64,000 nt of DNA from Myxococcus hansupus (GTDB taxonomy: Bacteria > Myxococcota > Myxococcia > Myxococcales > Myxococcaceae). The stretch lies in contig NZ_CP012109.1 in NCBI RefSeq assembly GCF_000280925.3, positions 1,302,001 through 1,366,000 on the forward strand, read 5' to 3'. The translations under genes and the position numbers were made by a program. Positions 19,273-28,039 of this stretch are shown here, in pieces. Under the pieces are notes generated by a model. That model searched no databases and had not been told where the DNA came from. It saw nothing but the letters and a program-made list of their open reading frames with translations. The first letter of the stretch is position 1. Each line of letters opens with the position of its first letter.

Positions 19273-20394
19273 GTGGCCAACCTGCACCAGCTCCTCAAGG
19301 CGATGGTCGAGAAGGGCGCTTCCGACCTCCACGTCACCACTGGCTCACCGCCGCAGCTTCGCGTCGACGGCGAGCTCGTTCCCTTGAAGACGGCGCCGCT
19401 GACCCCGGTGGAGACGAAGCAGCTCTGCTACTCCATCCTCACGGACGCCCAGAAGCACAAGTTCGAAGAGGAGAACGAGCTCGACTTGTCCTTCGGCGTG
19501 AAGGGGCTGTCCCGCTTCCGCGCCAACATCTTCATGCAGCGCGGCGCCGTCGCGGCGGCGTTCCGGACCATTCCCTTCAAGATCCTGACCTTCCAGGAGC
19601 TGGGCCTGCCGCCGGTGGTGGCGGAGCTGGTGAAGAAGCCGCGTGGGCTCATCCTGGTGACGGGGCCCACGGGCTCGGGCAAGTCGACCACGCTGGCCTC
19701 GATGATCGACAAGATCAACACCGAGCGTCATGAGCACATCATGACCATCGAGGACCCCATCGAGTACCTGCACCCGCACAAGAACTGCCTCGTGAACCAG
19801 CGCGAGGTGGGGGCGGACACGCGGAACTTCAAGACGGCCCTCAAGTACATCCTCCGCCAGGACCCGGACATCGTGCTCGTAGGTGAGCTCCGCGACCTGG
19901 AGACGATTGAAGCGGCGCTGACCATCGCGGAGACGGGTCACATCTGCTACGCGACGCTCCACACGAACAGCGCGGTGCAGACCATCAACCGCGTGCTGGA
20001 CGTGTTCCCGCCGTACCAGCAGCCGCAGGTCCGCGCGCAGATGTCCTTCGTGTTGGAGGGCGTGATGAGCCAGGCGCTGGTGGCGAAGGCGGGCAGCCCC
20101 GGCCGCGTGCTGGCGCTGGAGGTGATGGTGCCGAACCCCGCCATCCGGAACCTCATCCGTGAGGACAAGGTCCACCAGATCTACTCGTCCATGCAGGTCG
20201 GCCAGGCCAAGTTCGGCATGCAGACCTTCAACCAGGCCCTGGCGTCGCTGCTGCTGCGGCGGATCATCTCCCAGGACGAGGCCTTCGGCCGTTCTAGCGA
20301 CGCCGAGGAGTTGCGCAACATCCTGGCCACGGGCGGTGGGAACCTGCCCGGGATGCCACAGCAGCGACCAGGCGGGGGAGCGGGTGGTCGTTAG
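19273..20394 (+). CDS. pilT: Type IV pilus retraction ATPase PilT
   Basis: A 373-residue cytoplasmic hexameric ATPase that depolymerises pili. It starts at GTG 19273 with GAAGGA about 12 nt upstream. Walker A GPTGSGKSTT, Walker B DPDIVLVGELRDLETIEAAL and the His-box ICYATLHTNSA are intact. The C-terminal AIRNLIRE motif, needed for retraction in PilT proteins, is present (AIRNLIREDKVHQIYSSMQ). It lacks the zinc tetracysteine of PilB. A glycine/proline-rich tail ends the protein. The gene lies between pilB and pilC, probably in the same operon. Confidence 0.98.
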   Translation: MANLHQLLKAMVEKGASDLHVTTGSPPQLRVDGELVPLKTAPLTPVETKQLCYSILTDAQKHKFEEENELDLSFGVKGLSRFRANIFMQRGAVAAAFRTIPFKILTFQELGLPPVVAELVKKPRGLILVTGPTGSGKSTTLASMIDKINTERHEHIMTIEDPIEYLHPHKNCLVNQREVGADTRNFKTALKYILRQDPDIVLVGELRDLETIEAALTIAETGHICYATLHTNSAVQTINRVLDVFPPYQQPQVRAQMSFVLEGVMSQALVAKAGSPGRVLALEVMVPNPAIRNLIREDKVHQIYSSMQVGQAKFGMQTFNQALASLLLRRIISQDEAFGRSSDAEELRNILATGGGNLPGMPQQRPGGGAGGR

Positions 20395-20451
20395 TTCCGG
20401 GATTTTGAGAACAGCGGTTAGAGTGGCGCGGCACCCGCGGAGGTCCAGCTC

Positions 20452-21705
20452 ATGGCAGCCCCAGCAGTGAAGTCGGCAGCAGCTCCCAAGAAGGTCACCG
20501 CCCAGTTCCTCTGGGAGGCGAAGACCAAGAGCGGGGAGACCAAAAAGGGTGAGATGGAGGCGATGGACATCGAGGCCGTCAACGCGCGCCTCAAGTCCCT
20601 GGGCCTGAATCCGACCAAGGTCCGCAAGAAGAGCGTCCTCGACGCCGGCATCTCAATGCCGGGCATTGGCGGCGTCACGGGCAAGGACATCCTCGTCTTC
20701 ACCCGCCAGTTCGCCACGATGATCGACGCCGGCCTGCCCCTGGTGCAGTGCCTCGACATCCTCGCGACCCAGATGGACAACCCCGCCTTCAAGAAGGTGT
20801 TGTTCGCCATCAAGGGCAAGGTGGAGCAGGGAAGTACCTTCGCGGACGCTCTCAAGGAGCACCCCAAGGTCTTCGACGAACTCTACGTCCAGCTCTGCGC
20901 CGCGGGTGAAGTGGGCGGTATCCTCGACTCCATCCTCAACCGGCTCGCGGCTTACCGCGAGAAGAACGAGAAGCTGAAGAACAAGGTCAAGAGCGCGATG
21001 ACCTACCCGGCCATCGTTATCTTGGTGGCCATTGGCGTGACGGCGCTGCTGCTGCTGAAGGTGACGCCAGTGTTCGAGAAGATGTTCTCGGACTTTGGCA
21101 GCGCGCTCCCGGGCCCCACGCAGATGGTGGTGGACTTCTCCCACTTGGCGCAGGAGTACATCTTCCACGTCCTCGCGGGCATCTTCGTGTTGGTGACGTC
21201 CTTCTCCTGGACCTACCGTCAGCCGAAGGGCCGGAAGTTCTGGGACAAGGTCTTCATCAGTGCGCCGCTGTTCGGGCCGGTGCTTCGGAAGGTCGCCGTG
21301 GCGCGCTTCACCCGTACGCTTGGGACGATGCTCTCGTCGGGCGTTCCCATCCTCGACGCCCTGGACGTGACGGCGAAGACGGCGGGCAATCGTACCGTGG
21401 AAGAGGCCATCTACTACGTGCGAGGGAAGATCGCCGAAGGTAAGAACATCGCGGGGCCGCTGCTGGAGACGAAGGTGTTCCCTTCGATGGTGGTCCAGAT
21501 GATTGGCGTCGGTGAGGCCACCGGCGCCATGGACACCATGCTCAACAAGATTGCCGACTTCTACGACGACGAGGTCGACTCGGCCGTCAACGGCCTCACG
21601 GCGATGATTGAGCCGCTGTTGATGGTGTTCCTCGGCGGCGTCGTCGGTGGCTTCCTCATCGCGATGTACCTGCCCATCTTCGGTCTGGCCGGTGCCATCA
21701 AGTAG
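20452..21705 (+). CDS. pilC: Type IV pilus inner-membrane platform protein PilC
   Basis: A 417-residue polytopic inner-membrane protein of the GspF family that forms the platform on which PilB and PilT act. GGAGG lies about 10 nt before the ATG. After a cytoplasmic N-terminus come two GspF repeats (TRQFATMIDAGLPLVQCLDIL and TRTLGTMLSSGVPILDALDV), the second about 200 residues after the first. Three hydrophobic helices are clear (AIVILVAIGVTALLLLKV, YIFHVLAGIFVLVTSF, LLMVFLGGVVGGFLIAMYL). pilS begins 11 nt after its stop. Confidence 0.97.
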   Translation: MAAPAVKSAAAPKKVTAQFLWEAKTKSGETKKGEMEAMDIEAVNARLKSLGLNPTKVRKKSVLDAGISMPGIGGVTGKDILVFTRQFATMIDAGLPLVQCLDILATQMDNPAFKKVLFAIKGKVEQGSTFADALKEHPKVFDELYVQLCAAGEVGGILDSILNRLAAYREKNEKLKNKVKSAMTYPAIVILVAIGVTALLLLKVTPVFEKMFSDFGSALPGPTQMVVDFSHLAQEYIFHVLAGIFVLVTSFSWTYRQPKGRKFWDKVFISAPLFGPVLRKVAVARFTRTLGTMLSSGVPILDALDVTAKTAGNRTVEEAIYYVRGKIAEGKNIAGPLLETKVFPSMVVQMIGVGEATGAMDTMLNKIADFYDDEVDSAVNGLTAMIEPLLMVFLGGVVGGFLIAMYLPIFGLAGAIK

Positions 21706-21715
21706 TTCGTCTGGG

Positions 21716-23416
21716 GTGGGGGCGTCCTCGGGTTCGCCGGAGGAGACGCTTCGTCGCAGGCTGACGTGGCTCATCGCGTTTCGCATCGTGGCCACCAGCC
21801 TGTCGCTGGTGGCTGTCGCGTTGCGGCTGGTTTCACAAGGGCGCGCGGAACCGGTCCTCGGGGACTGGATTGCCTTCGCCATCATTGGCGGCGTGTACCT
21901 GCTCTCCCTCGTGACCGCGGTGGTCGTGCGGAGGGGGCGGTTGCTCGCACCCGCCGTGGTGCTTCAGGTCCTGGGGGACCTGGTGATCGCGACCGTCCTG
22001 GTGGTCCTCACCGGCGGCGGTGGCTCTCCCTTCACGTTCACCTATTCGCTGGCGGTCATCAGCGGCGCCATCCTCATGGAGCGTCGCGGCGCGCTGCTGT
22101 TGGCGGCGGCGGGGTCGGTCCTCTTCGCGGGCGTGGTTCTGGGCGTGTACGAGCGGATTTCGGGCATCCCATTTACCGCCCGCAACGTGCCGTTCCTGCT
22201 CGTCTCTCACGTGCTCGCGTTGTTCCTGGTCGCCGTGCTCGCGGGGTACCTCAGCCGGCAATTGTCGGCCGCGGGTGGCGCACTGACCGCGAGGGAGCGG
22301 GACCTTCACCGGCTGGAGACACTGCAGGCGCAGATTCTCGACTGCATGCCGTCCGGGTTGGTGACCTGTGACGCAGCGGGGCAGGTCACCTTCGTGAATC
22401 GGGCCGCCCGCGCGATTCTTGGGGTCGAGGCGCTACCTGGGAATCCTCTTGAACGTCTGTTGCCAGGGGCGCTCAACCTGGGACGCCGTGCCTCCCGGCG
22501 CGAGCTGACCGTCCGTACGTCCGCAGGTGAGCGCATCCTGGGCCTGAGCACGACACCCTTGGTGGAAGACAACGAAGGGGCGTTGCTCATCGTCTTCCAG
22601 GACCTGACTGAGTTTCGGCGCATGGAGGAGGGGCTGCGGCGCGCGGACAGGCTCGCGGCGCTGGGAACCATGTCTGCTCAGCTCGCTCACGAAATCCGGA
22701 ACCCCCTGGCCGCGATGCGGGGGTCCGCCCAACTGCTGGGGCAGGATGGGGGCGCGGATGCGTCGAGGGTGAAGTTGACGGGAGTCCTGATGCGCGAAGC
22801 CGACCGCTTGTCGCGACTGGTCGAGGACTTCTTGCGGTTCGCGCGTCCGCCAACGCCTGTACGCCGCGCGGTGCGGCTGGACTTGCTCGTGACAGAGACG
22901 ATGGAGATGCTCCGGAGCGACCCCATGGCACGGGACGTCCGACTGGAGGTCCACCAGGGCGACGGGCCGCTGAGTGCGCAGCTCGATGCGGACCAGCTTC
23001 AGCAGGTGCTGCTCAATCTGGCTCGAAACGCCCTCCAGGCAACCGGAGCCAGAGGCCATGTCCGCGTGGAGCTGGGACGTGAGGGTGGACAGGTGCGGTT
23101 GACGGTATGGAACGCGGGCCCCCCGATTCCTCGAGCGGACCTTCCACGGCTCTTCGAGCCCTTCTTCACGACACGTGAGGGGGGCACGGGGTTGGGACTG
23201 GCCTCCGCGCACTCCATCGTGCGAGGGCATGGGGGCGACATCGACGTCCACTCGGAGGAAGGCGAGGGGACGCAGTTCTCGGTGGTGCTGCCTCTCGTGG
23301 ATGTGGTGGGTGAGCGCACGTTGGCGGAGGCACCTTCAAGCAGCACGGACCAGCACGATGTGTCGGTGGATACGAAGGCGCAGGCTCCGAAGCTCCCTCG
23401 TTCGTCGGTGCATTGA
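21716..23416 (+). CDS. pilS: Sensor histidine kinase PilS
   Basis: About 566 residues from the GTG at 21716; a frame-compatible start inside pilC at 21647 would place 23 low-quality residues in front. The start is not marked by a good ribosome site. The N-terminal ~200 residues hold about six transmembrane helices with very short loops, as in Pseudomonas PilS. A PAS domain follows (ILDCMPSGLVTCDAAGQVTFVN), then the phospho-acceptor His325 in AQLAHEIRNPLAAMRGSAQLL, then the ATPase domain (NLARNALQATGA, EPFFTTREGGTGLGLA). It should phosphorylate PilR. In Pseudomonas, PilS senses pilin levels in the membrane; the same role here is inferred. Confidence 0.95.
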   Translation: MGASSGSPEETLRRRLTWLIAFRIVATSLSLVAVALRLVSQGRAEPVLGDWIAFAIIGGVYLLSLVTAVVVRRGRLLAPAVVLQVLGDLVIATVLVVLTGGGGSPFTFTYSLAVISGAILMERRGALLLAAAGSVLFAGVVLGVYERISGIPFTARNVPFLLVSHVLALFLVAVLAGYLSRQLSAAGGALTARERDLHRLETLQAQILDCMPSGLVTCDAAGQVTFVNRAARAILGVEALPGNPLERLLPGALNLGRRASRRELTVRTSAGERILGLSTTPLVEDNEGALLIVFQDLTEFRRMEEGLRRADRLAALGTMSAQLAHEIRNPLAAMRGSAQLLGQDGGADASRVKLTGVLMREADRLSRLVEDFLRFARPPTPVRRAVRLDLLVTETMEMLRSDPMARDVRLEVHQGDGPLSAQLDADQLQQVLLNLARNALQATGARGHVRVELGREGGQVRLTVWNAGPPIPRADLPRLFEPFFTTREGGTGLGLASAHSIVRGHGGDIDVHSEEGEGTQFSVVLPLVDVVGERTLAEAPSSSTDQHDVSVDTKAQAPKLPRSSVH

Positions 23417-23526
23417 GTCTCTTGATACCTGGGCCCCATGGGAATTCCACGGGCTGCCGGTGTCACGCCTGCCTCGCGCGTTGGACCCACTCCGTGCGTC
23501 CGGCGCTCTCTGCTAAATTCGCGCGC

Positions 23527-24909
23527 ATGCATATTCTGGTGGTGGACGACGAGCCGTCGATGCGTGACGTGCTCGAGATTCTCTTCACCCGTGCTGGGTT
23601 CGAGGTCACCTGCGCGGGGAGCGTCAAGGACGCCACGACGGCACTCGGGGGCGTTTCCTTCGACCTGGTGCTGACGGATATGAAGCTGGGCAGCGGGAGC
23701 GGCATGGAAGTGCTGCGCGCCGCGAGAGCGCTCAAGGAGCCACCTGAAGTCATCGTCATCACCGCTTTCGGCACGGCTGCGTCGGCGGTGGAGGCGATGC
23801 GCGAGGGCGCGTACCACTACATCTGCAAACCCTTCGACAACGAAGAGTTGCGGCTCCTGGTCCAGAAGGCTTTGGAGAAGAAGCTGTTGCGTCAGGAGAA
23901 CCGCTCTCTTCGTGCGCAGCTCGCACCAGGCGCTGGGATGCTTGCCGTGGGGCGCAGTCCTCGCATGGAGGCCATCATGGGCCTCGTGGAGAAGGTGGCC
24001 GCCACGCGCACCACCGTGCTCATCTACGGAGAAAGTGGAACGGGGAAGGAGCTGATCGCTCGTGCCCTGCACTTGAAGAGCCCGCGTGCCGGGCACCCGT
24101 TTCTTCCCGTGAATTGCGCCGCGTTGTCGGAAGGCGTCTTGGAGAGTGAACTCTTCGGACACGTGAAGGGGTCCTTCACGGGCGCAACCAGCGACAGGTT
24201 GGGGCTGCTTGCCGCGGCGGGGGAGGGCACGGTCCTCCTGGACGAAATCGGAGAGGTGCCCCCCGCAATGCAGGTGAAGCTCCTGCGCGTGCTCCAAGAG
24301 CGAAAGGTCAAGCCGGTGGGGAGCAGCCAGGAGGTGCCCTTCCAGGCCCGACTCGTCGCTGCCACGAACCGCAATCTGGATGCGGAGGTGAAGGCGGGCC
24401 GCTTCCGCGAGGACCTGTTGTATCGGCTCAATGTCATCACACTGGAGTTGCCGCCGCTCCGTGAGCGCGCCGAGGACATTCCGCTGCTGGCTTCGCACTT
24501 CCTGGCCCGGCTCGTCGAGGAAGTGGGGAGGCCTGGACTGCACTTCACTCAGGAGGCACTCAAGGTGCTCGCGGGCTACGCATGGCCCGGCAACGTACGT
24601 CAGCTCCAGAACATCATCGAGCGGGCGGTGACGCTCTCGGAGGGAGACGCGCTCGGGCCAGAAACGTTGCCCGCCACGCTTCGAGGTGAGCCCGCCATCC
24701 CGACGGGGGATGTGCAGGTTCCCGTCGGTTTCAGTTTGGAGCGCTTCCTGGATGACAGTGAGCGCCGCTATCTCCTGGCGGCGCTCAAGCGCACGGATGG
24801 CGTGAAGACTCGCGCCGCGGAGCTGCTCGGGCTCTCTTTCCGTTCCTTCCGGTACCGCCTCGCGAAGCATGGCCTGGTCGATGAACTGGAAGACCCGAGG
24901 CAGTCCTGA
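23527..24909 (+). CDS. pilR: Sigma-54-dependent response regulator PilR
   Basis: A 460-residue NtrC-type activator of pilA transcription. I start at ATG 23527 (MHILVVDDEPSMRDVLEIL), which gives a standard receiver domain with the acceptor Asp in FDLVLTDMKLG. The AAA+ domain has [15 protein letters not shown], the sigma-54 contact loop as GSFTGA (Ser instead of the usual Ala), and FREDLLYRLNVITLELPPLRER. The C-terminal helix-turn-helix is KTRAAELLGLSFRSFRYRL. The gene lies just upstream of a sigma-54-type pilA promoter, consistent with direct activation. Confidence 0.96.
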   Translation: MHILVVDDEPSMRDVLEILFTRAGFEVTCAGSVKDATTALGGVSFDLVLTDMKLGSGSGMEVLRAARALKEPPEVIVITAFGTAASAVEAMREGAYHYICKPFDNEELRLLVQKALEKKLLRQENRSLRAQLAPGAGMLAVGRSPRMEAIMGLVEKVAATRTTVLIYGESGTGKELIARALHLKSPRAGHPFLPVNCAALSEGVLESELFGHVKGSFTGATSDRLGLLAAAGEGTVLLDEIGEVPPAMQVKLLRVLQERKVKPVGSSQEVPFQARLVAATNRNLDAEVKAGRFREDLLYRLNVITLELPPLRERAEDIPLLASHFLARLVEEVGRPGLHFTQEALKVLAGYAWPGNVRQLQNIIERAVTLSEGDALGPETLPATLRGEPAIPTGDVQVPVGFSLERFLDDSERRYLLAALKRTDGVKTRAAELLGLSFRSFRYRLAKHGLVDELEDPRQS

Positions 24910-25175
24910 TTTTGCCTACGGCTCATTTCGATGACCGCGTGGCGTCCATGGCGATGAGCGGTTCGAATCCAGGCCGTGACATTCCAGCGCAGTGGAGTCG
25001 GTCCCCCTCGTGTGCATGCACCAGGGTGATCGCCTCGGTGAATCGCGGCTTCCGATCATTGCGGCCAGTCCCCATACGAGCAACGGATACGGAAGTGCGC
25101 AAGTCCCGCAGTGGCTTGCGCGGGCTGCGTTCGGGGTTTTCGCCTCGGAGATGCGTGGGGCAAGCGACAGTTCTG

Positions 25176-25197
25176 GGCACCCCAAGTGCCGTTTTTT
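25176..25197 (+). terminator. Weak intrinsic terminator downstream of pilR
   Basis: GGCAC (25176-25180), loop CCCAA, GTGCC (25186-25190), then GTTTTTT. The stem is only 5 bp, but the T-run is good. Confidence 0.5.
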
Positions 25198-25285
25198 GAC
25201 ACCTCGGAAGCTGAGAGATGCTTGAGACTTGGTTCGAGCAATCGAAATTACGCGAGGTTGGCTCGCTTCATCGTCGGCAGGAGGG

Positions 25286-25302
25286 TTGGCATCCCGCGTG
25301 CT
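25286..25302 (+). promoter_or_regulatory. Sigma-54-type promoter of pilA
   Basis: TTGGCATCCCGCGTGCT has the -24 GG and -12 GC exactly 10 bp apart, the invariant spacing of sigma-54 promoters. The expected start is near 25313, ~45 nt before the pilA ATG. The genes for two sigma-54 activators (pilR and pilR2) are nearby, and sigma-54 control of pilA is known in M. xanthus. Confidence 0.8.
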
Positions 25303-25357
25303 AGGTGACTCCTGCAGGGCAACACGCCCTCGTTGTTGTTCCCCCAGAGGACTCCCC

Positions 25358-26047
25358 ATGCGCGTCTCCCGCTTCAACCCCCGGAACCGTGGTTTTACCC
25401 TGATCGAGCTGATGATCGTCGTTGCCATCATCGGCATCCTGGCGGCCATCGCCATCCCGAACTTCATCAAGTTCCAGGCGCGCTCCAAGCAGGGCGAGGC
25501 GAAGGCGAACCTCAAGGGCCTGTTCACCTCCCAGAAGTCCTATTTCCAGGAGAAGGACCGCTACTCCGGTCTCTCTGGCGCCATCGGCTTCGCGCCCGAG
25601 CGTGGCAACCGCTACGCCTACGTCATCTCCGCAGAAGTGCCGGATGGTTCGGGCGCCGTGGCTCAGGATCGCAGCCTCGCGCTCATTCCTGCTGGGGCCA
25701 ACCACATCATCAACGTCGATACCTTCAAGTATCGCTACATGCCGGATGGCACGACCGACACCCTTCCCAACCCCGCGATGACGGTGCTGGGCGGCGTGCC
25801 GAACAACGGCAACGCCGGTACCTACCGCGAGAACCTGAACGGCGTTGACGTGTCGCACTTCCTGCACACGGCCGTGGGCAACATCGACAATGACGTGACG
25901 GATGGCACGGGCTACGACCAGTGGTTCATCTCGTCCCAGTCCGTGGGGCCGGTGACGCCGTCTGCCTGCAACGCTTTCCAGCCGGACGAGCTGAACGCCG
26001 CGGAAGGCGTTCCCTACAACATGAACAACGACGTGGAGTGCCAGTAG
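25358..26047 (+). CDS. pilA: Major type IV pilin PilA (prepilin)
   Basis: A 229-residue prepilin, the subunit of the pilus fibre. The leader MRVSRFNPRNRG ends at the prepilin peptidase site G12/F13, followed by FTLIELMIVVAIIGILAAIAIPNF with Glu5 of the mature protein. The N-terminal ~65 residues are of the M. xanthus type (KFQARSKQ, EKDRYS, IGFAPERGNRY). The rest differs strongly from the M. xanthus DK1622 pilin as I remember it. Two cysteines, Cys204 and Cys228, can close a C-terminal D-region loop of about 23 residues. The gene has its own sigma-54-type promoter and a strong terminator, so it is a single transcription unit with expected high expression. Confidence 0.98.
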   Translation: MRVSRFNPRNRGFTLIELMIVVAIIGILAAIAIPNFIKFQARSKQGEAKANLKGLFTSQKSYFQEKDRYSGLSGAIGFAPERGNRYAYVISAEVPDGSGAVAQDRSLALIPAGANHIINVDTFKYRYMPDGTTDTLPNPAMTVLGGVPNNGNAGTYRENLNGVDVSHFLHTAVGNIDNDVTDGTGYDQWFISSQSVGPVTPSACNAFQPDELNAAEGVPYNMNNDVECQ

Positions 26048-26072
26048 TCGTTGTCGGTTGATTGAAGTTTTG

Positions 26073-26107
26073 GGGAGGGCTGGCCACGTGCCGGCCCTCC
26101 CTTTTTT
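26073..26107 (+). terminator. Strong intrinsic terminator of pilA
   Basis: A 12-bp stem (GGGAGGGCTGGC paired with GCCGGCCCTCCC, one G-U pair) with a 5-nt loop is followed at once by TTTTTT. It lies 26 nt after the pilA stop. Confidence 0.92.
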
Positions 26108-26186
26108 CATGGAGCGCTTCCCAGCGGTCCTGGCAAGAGGCTCGGTTGTCGCTCTTGCTTGCTGACAGCGGGGAGTCGCGCACGCG

Positions 26187-27080
26187 ATGATTGCCGCTGC
26201 CGCTATGTCGAGTCGCCTCATCTGGTCCGCAGTGTTCGCCGTCTCCGTCGTGCTGTGCGTGGCGCTTGCCGCCCCGCCGAGGCGGCCCGCCTATCAGGGG
26301 CACACTCCACCTTTGCTTCCTCGGCTCGAGGTGGTGCGCGCCATTGGGGCGCCCATTCATCACCTCGTCACCGACTATTACTGGATCCAGACCATCCAGG
26401 CCGTGGGCAAGGCGAAGACGCCCGCCGAGCACCGGGACATCTTCGACTACGCGAACATGGTGACGGACCTCGACCCGAAGTTCCGGCAGGTCTACGTCTT
26501 CGCGGGGGTCTCCATCGCATACCCCTTAGGGGGGCGGTGGCTTAATGGGGAGGAGTCCACACGGCTTCTCGAGAAGGGCCTCGAGCACTTTCCGGACTAC
26601 GTCTACCTGCGCATCATGCTGGCCTACAATCTCAGCACCTTTCATCGGCAATACGAACGGGCGGCGAAGATCGTGGAAGAGGCCTCCAGGATGCCGGATG
26701 CGCCGCCGTATCTGGCGGGACTGGCGACCCGGCTCCATGCCCAGGCAGGCAACTTCGACGCAGGGCTGGACTTCGCGCGCTCCCTGGCTGAATCCGCGGA
26801 GGAGCCAGAGACCCGGGAGCTGTTCGAGCGTCGGGTGAAGGAGATCGAACTGGAGCGCGAGCTGAGTCACGTCGACGCCGCGGTCCAGCGATACCAGCAG
26901 CGCGTGGGCAGTCTGCCTCCAGGCGTGGATGCGCTGGTGCGCGCTGGGGATTTGCCCCACATGCCTGAGGATCCACTGGGCGGCGACATCGAACTGGATG
27001 CGACGGGCCGAAGCTACTCGACTGCCCAGGAAAAGCGACTGACCGACTTCGCACGCGCGAACATGGAGGCATCACCGTGA
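26187..27080 (+). CDS. pilG: PilG, membrane-anchored pilus-assembly protein
   Basis: A 297-residue protein with one N-terminal transmembrane helix (LIWSAVFAVSVVLCVALAA) and a large, mostly helical periplasmic or cytoplasmic part. The ATG at 26187 is used; ATG 26205 (MSSRLIW) is an alternative. The body has TPR-like helical pairs (DIFDYANMVTDLDPKFRQVYVFAG, EKGLEHFPDYVYLRIMLAYN, AGNFDAGLDFARSLAE). In M. xanthus pilG, pilH and pilI are required for pilus export. It follows pilA after the terminator and overlaps pilH by 4 nt (GTGA). The molecular role of PilG is not established. Confidence 0.9.
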   Translation: MIAAAAMSSRLIWSAVFAVSVVLCVALAAPPRRPAYQGHTPPLLPRLEVVRAIGAPIHHLVTDYYWIQTIQAVGKAKTPAEHRDIFDYANMVTDLDPKFRQVYVFAGVSIAYPLGGRWLNGEESTRLLEKGLEHFPDYVYLRIMLAYNLSTFHRQYERAAKIVEEASRMPDAPPYLAGLATRLHAQAGNFDAGLDFARSLAESAEEPETRELFERRVKEIELERELSHVDAAVQRYQQRVGSLPPGVDALVRAGDLPHMPEDPLGGDIELDATGRSYSTAQEKRLTDFARANMEASP

Positions 27081-28039
27081 GCAGCACCATCCCGATCGAG
27101 GTCCATGGACTCGCCAAGACGTATCGGCTGGGATTCTGGATGAACCGCAAGGTTCGCGCGCTCCAGGGCTTGGACCTGGAGGTGCAGCCCGGGCAGGTCT
27201 ATGGGCTGCTGGGGCCCAACGGGGCGGGGAAGTCCACCACCATCAAGATCCTCATGAACCTGGTGCAGTCCTCGGAGGGTAGCGCACGCCTGTTCGGGTT
27301 GCCGCCCACGGATGAGAACGCACGGCGGCAGGTGGGGTTCCTTCCCGAAAACCCCGCGCCTTACGAGTACCTCACTGGCGCGGAACTCGTGACATTGGCG
27401 GGGCAGTTGGCCGGGATGAGCGGCCATGAGCTGGACCAACGGGTGAAGGAAGTCATCGGCATGGTGGAGATGGAGCGCGCCGCGAAGCTCCAGATTCGCC
27501 GGTACTCGAAGGGCATGATTCAACGCATCAGTCTGGCGCAAGCCATCGTCAACCGGCCGAAGCTGCTCATCCTGGATGAGCCCACTTCAGGGTTGGATCC
27601 GGTGGGGCGGCGGCAGGTTCGGGACCTCATCCTCGCGGAGCGGCAGCGGGGGACGACGATTCTGTTCTGCACGCACATCATCTCGGACGTCGAGGCGTTG
27701 TGTGAACGGGTCGTCGTCCTCGTGGGCGGACGGCGCGTTCGAGAAGGAAGTGTCCGCGACTTGTTGTCGGGACAGGCGCCCGTGGTGGAGATGACGGTAG
27801 AGGGCCTGTCGCTGGCGCGATTGCGGGAGTTTGGTCACGAGCTGGCCTACGCGCAGGACTTTGGTGACCGCGTGCTGCTTCGCACGGGGGATGCGGCCGC
27901 GCAGGCGCTGTTGCAGCAGGCGCTTCAAGCGGGCGGACGGGTGACGCAGATTCAGCCGACCCGCTACTCGTTGGAGGACCTGTTTCTCGATGCGCTCAAG
28001 GAGGCTCGGCACGGTACGGTGGGAGGGGAGATTTCATGA
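27077..28039 (+). CDS. pilH: ABC transporter ATPase PilH
   Basis: A 320-residue ABC ATPase that starts with GTG overlapping the pilG stop, with GGAGG 8 nt upstream. Walker A is GPNGAGKSTT, the signature is YSKGMIQRISLAQA (a variant of LSGGQ), and Walker B is LLILDEPTSGLDP, followed by the switch His in FCTHIISDVE. With PilI it should form an ABC-2 type exporter. This transporter inside the pil locus is characteristic of myxobacteria. Its substrate is unknown. Confidence 0.95.
   Translation: MSSTIPIEVHGLAKTYRLGFWMNRKVRALQGLDLEVQPGQVYGLLGPNGAGKSTTIKILMNLVQSSEGSARLFGLPPTDENARRQVGFLPENPAPYEYLTGAELVTLAGQLAGMSGHELDQRVKEVIGMVEMERAAKLQIRRYSKGMIQRISLAQAIVNRPKLLILDEPTSGLDPVGRRQVRDLILAERQRGTTILFCTHIISDVEALCERVVVLVGGRRVREGSVRDLLSGQAPVVEMTVEGLSLARLREFGHELAYAQDFGDRVLLRTGDAAAQALLQQALQAGGRVTQIQPTRYSLEDLFLDALKEARHGTVGGEIS

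Larger units (their letters stand above)
24910..25357. other. 448-bp intergenic region between pilR and pilA
   Basis: It holds a weak terminator near the pilR end-proximal half (25176-25197) and the sigma-54-type pilA promoter (25286-25302). It also contains G/C-rich inverted segments around 25096-25125 (CCCGC ... GCGGG) that could be activator sites. No plausible gene is visible. The 5' leader of pilA should be ~45 nt, with AGAGGA (25346-25351) as ribosome site. Confidence 0.6.
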
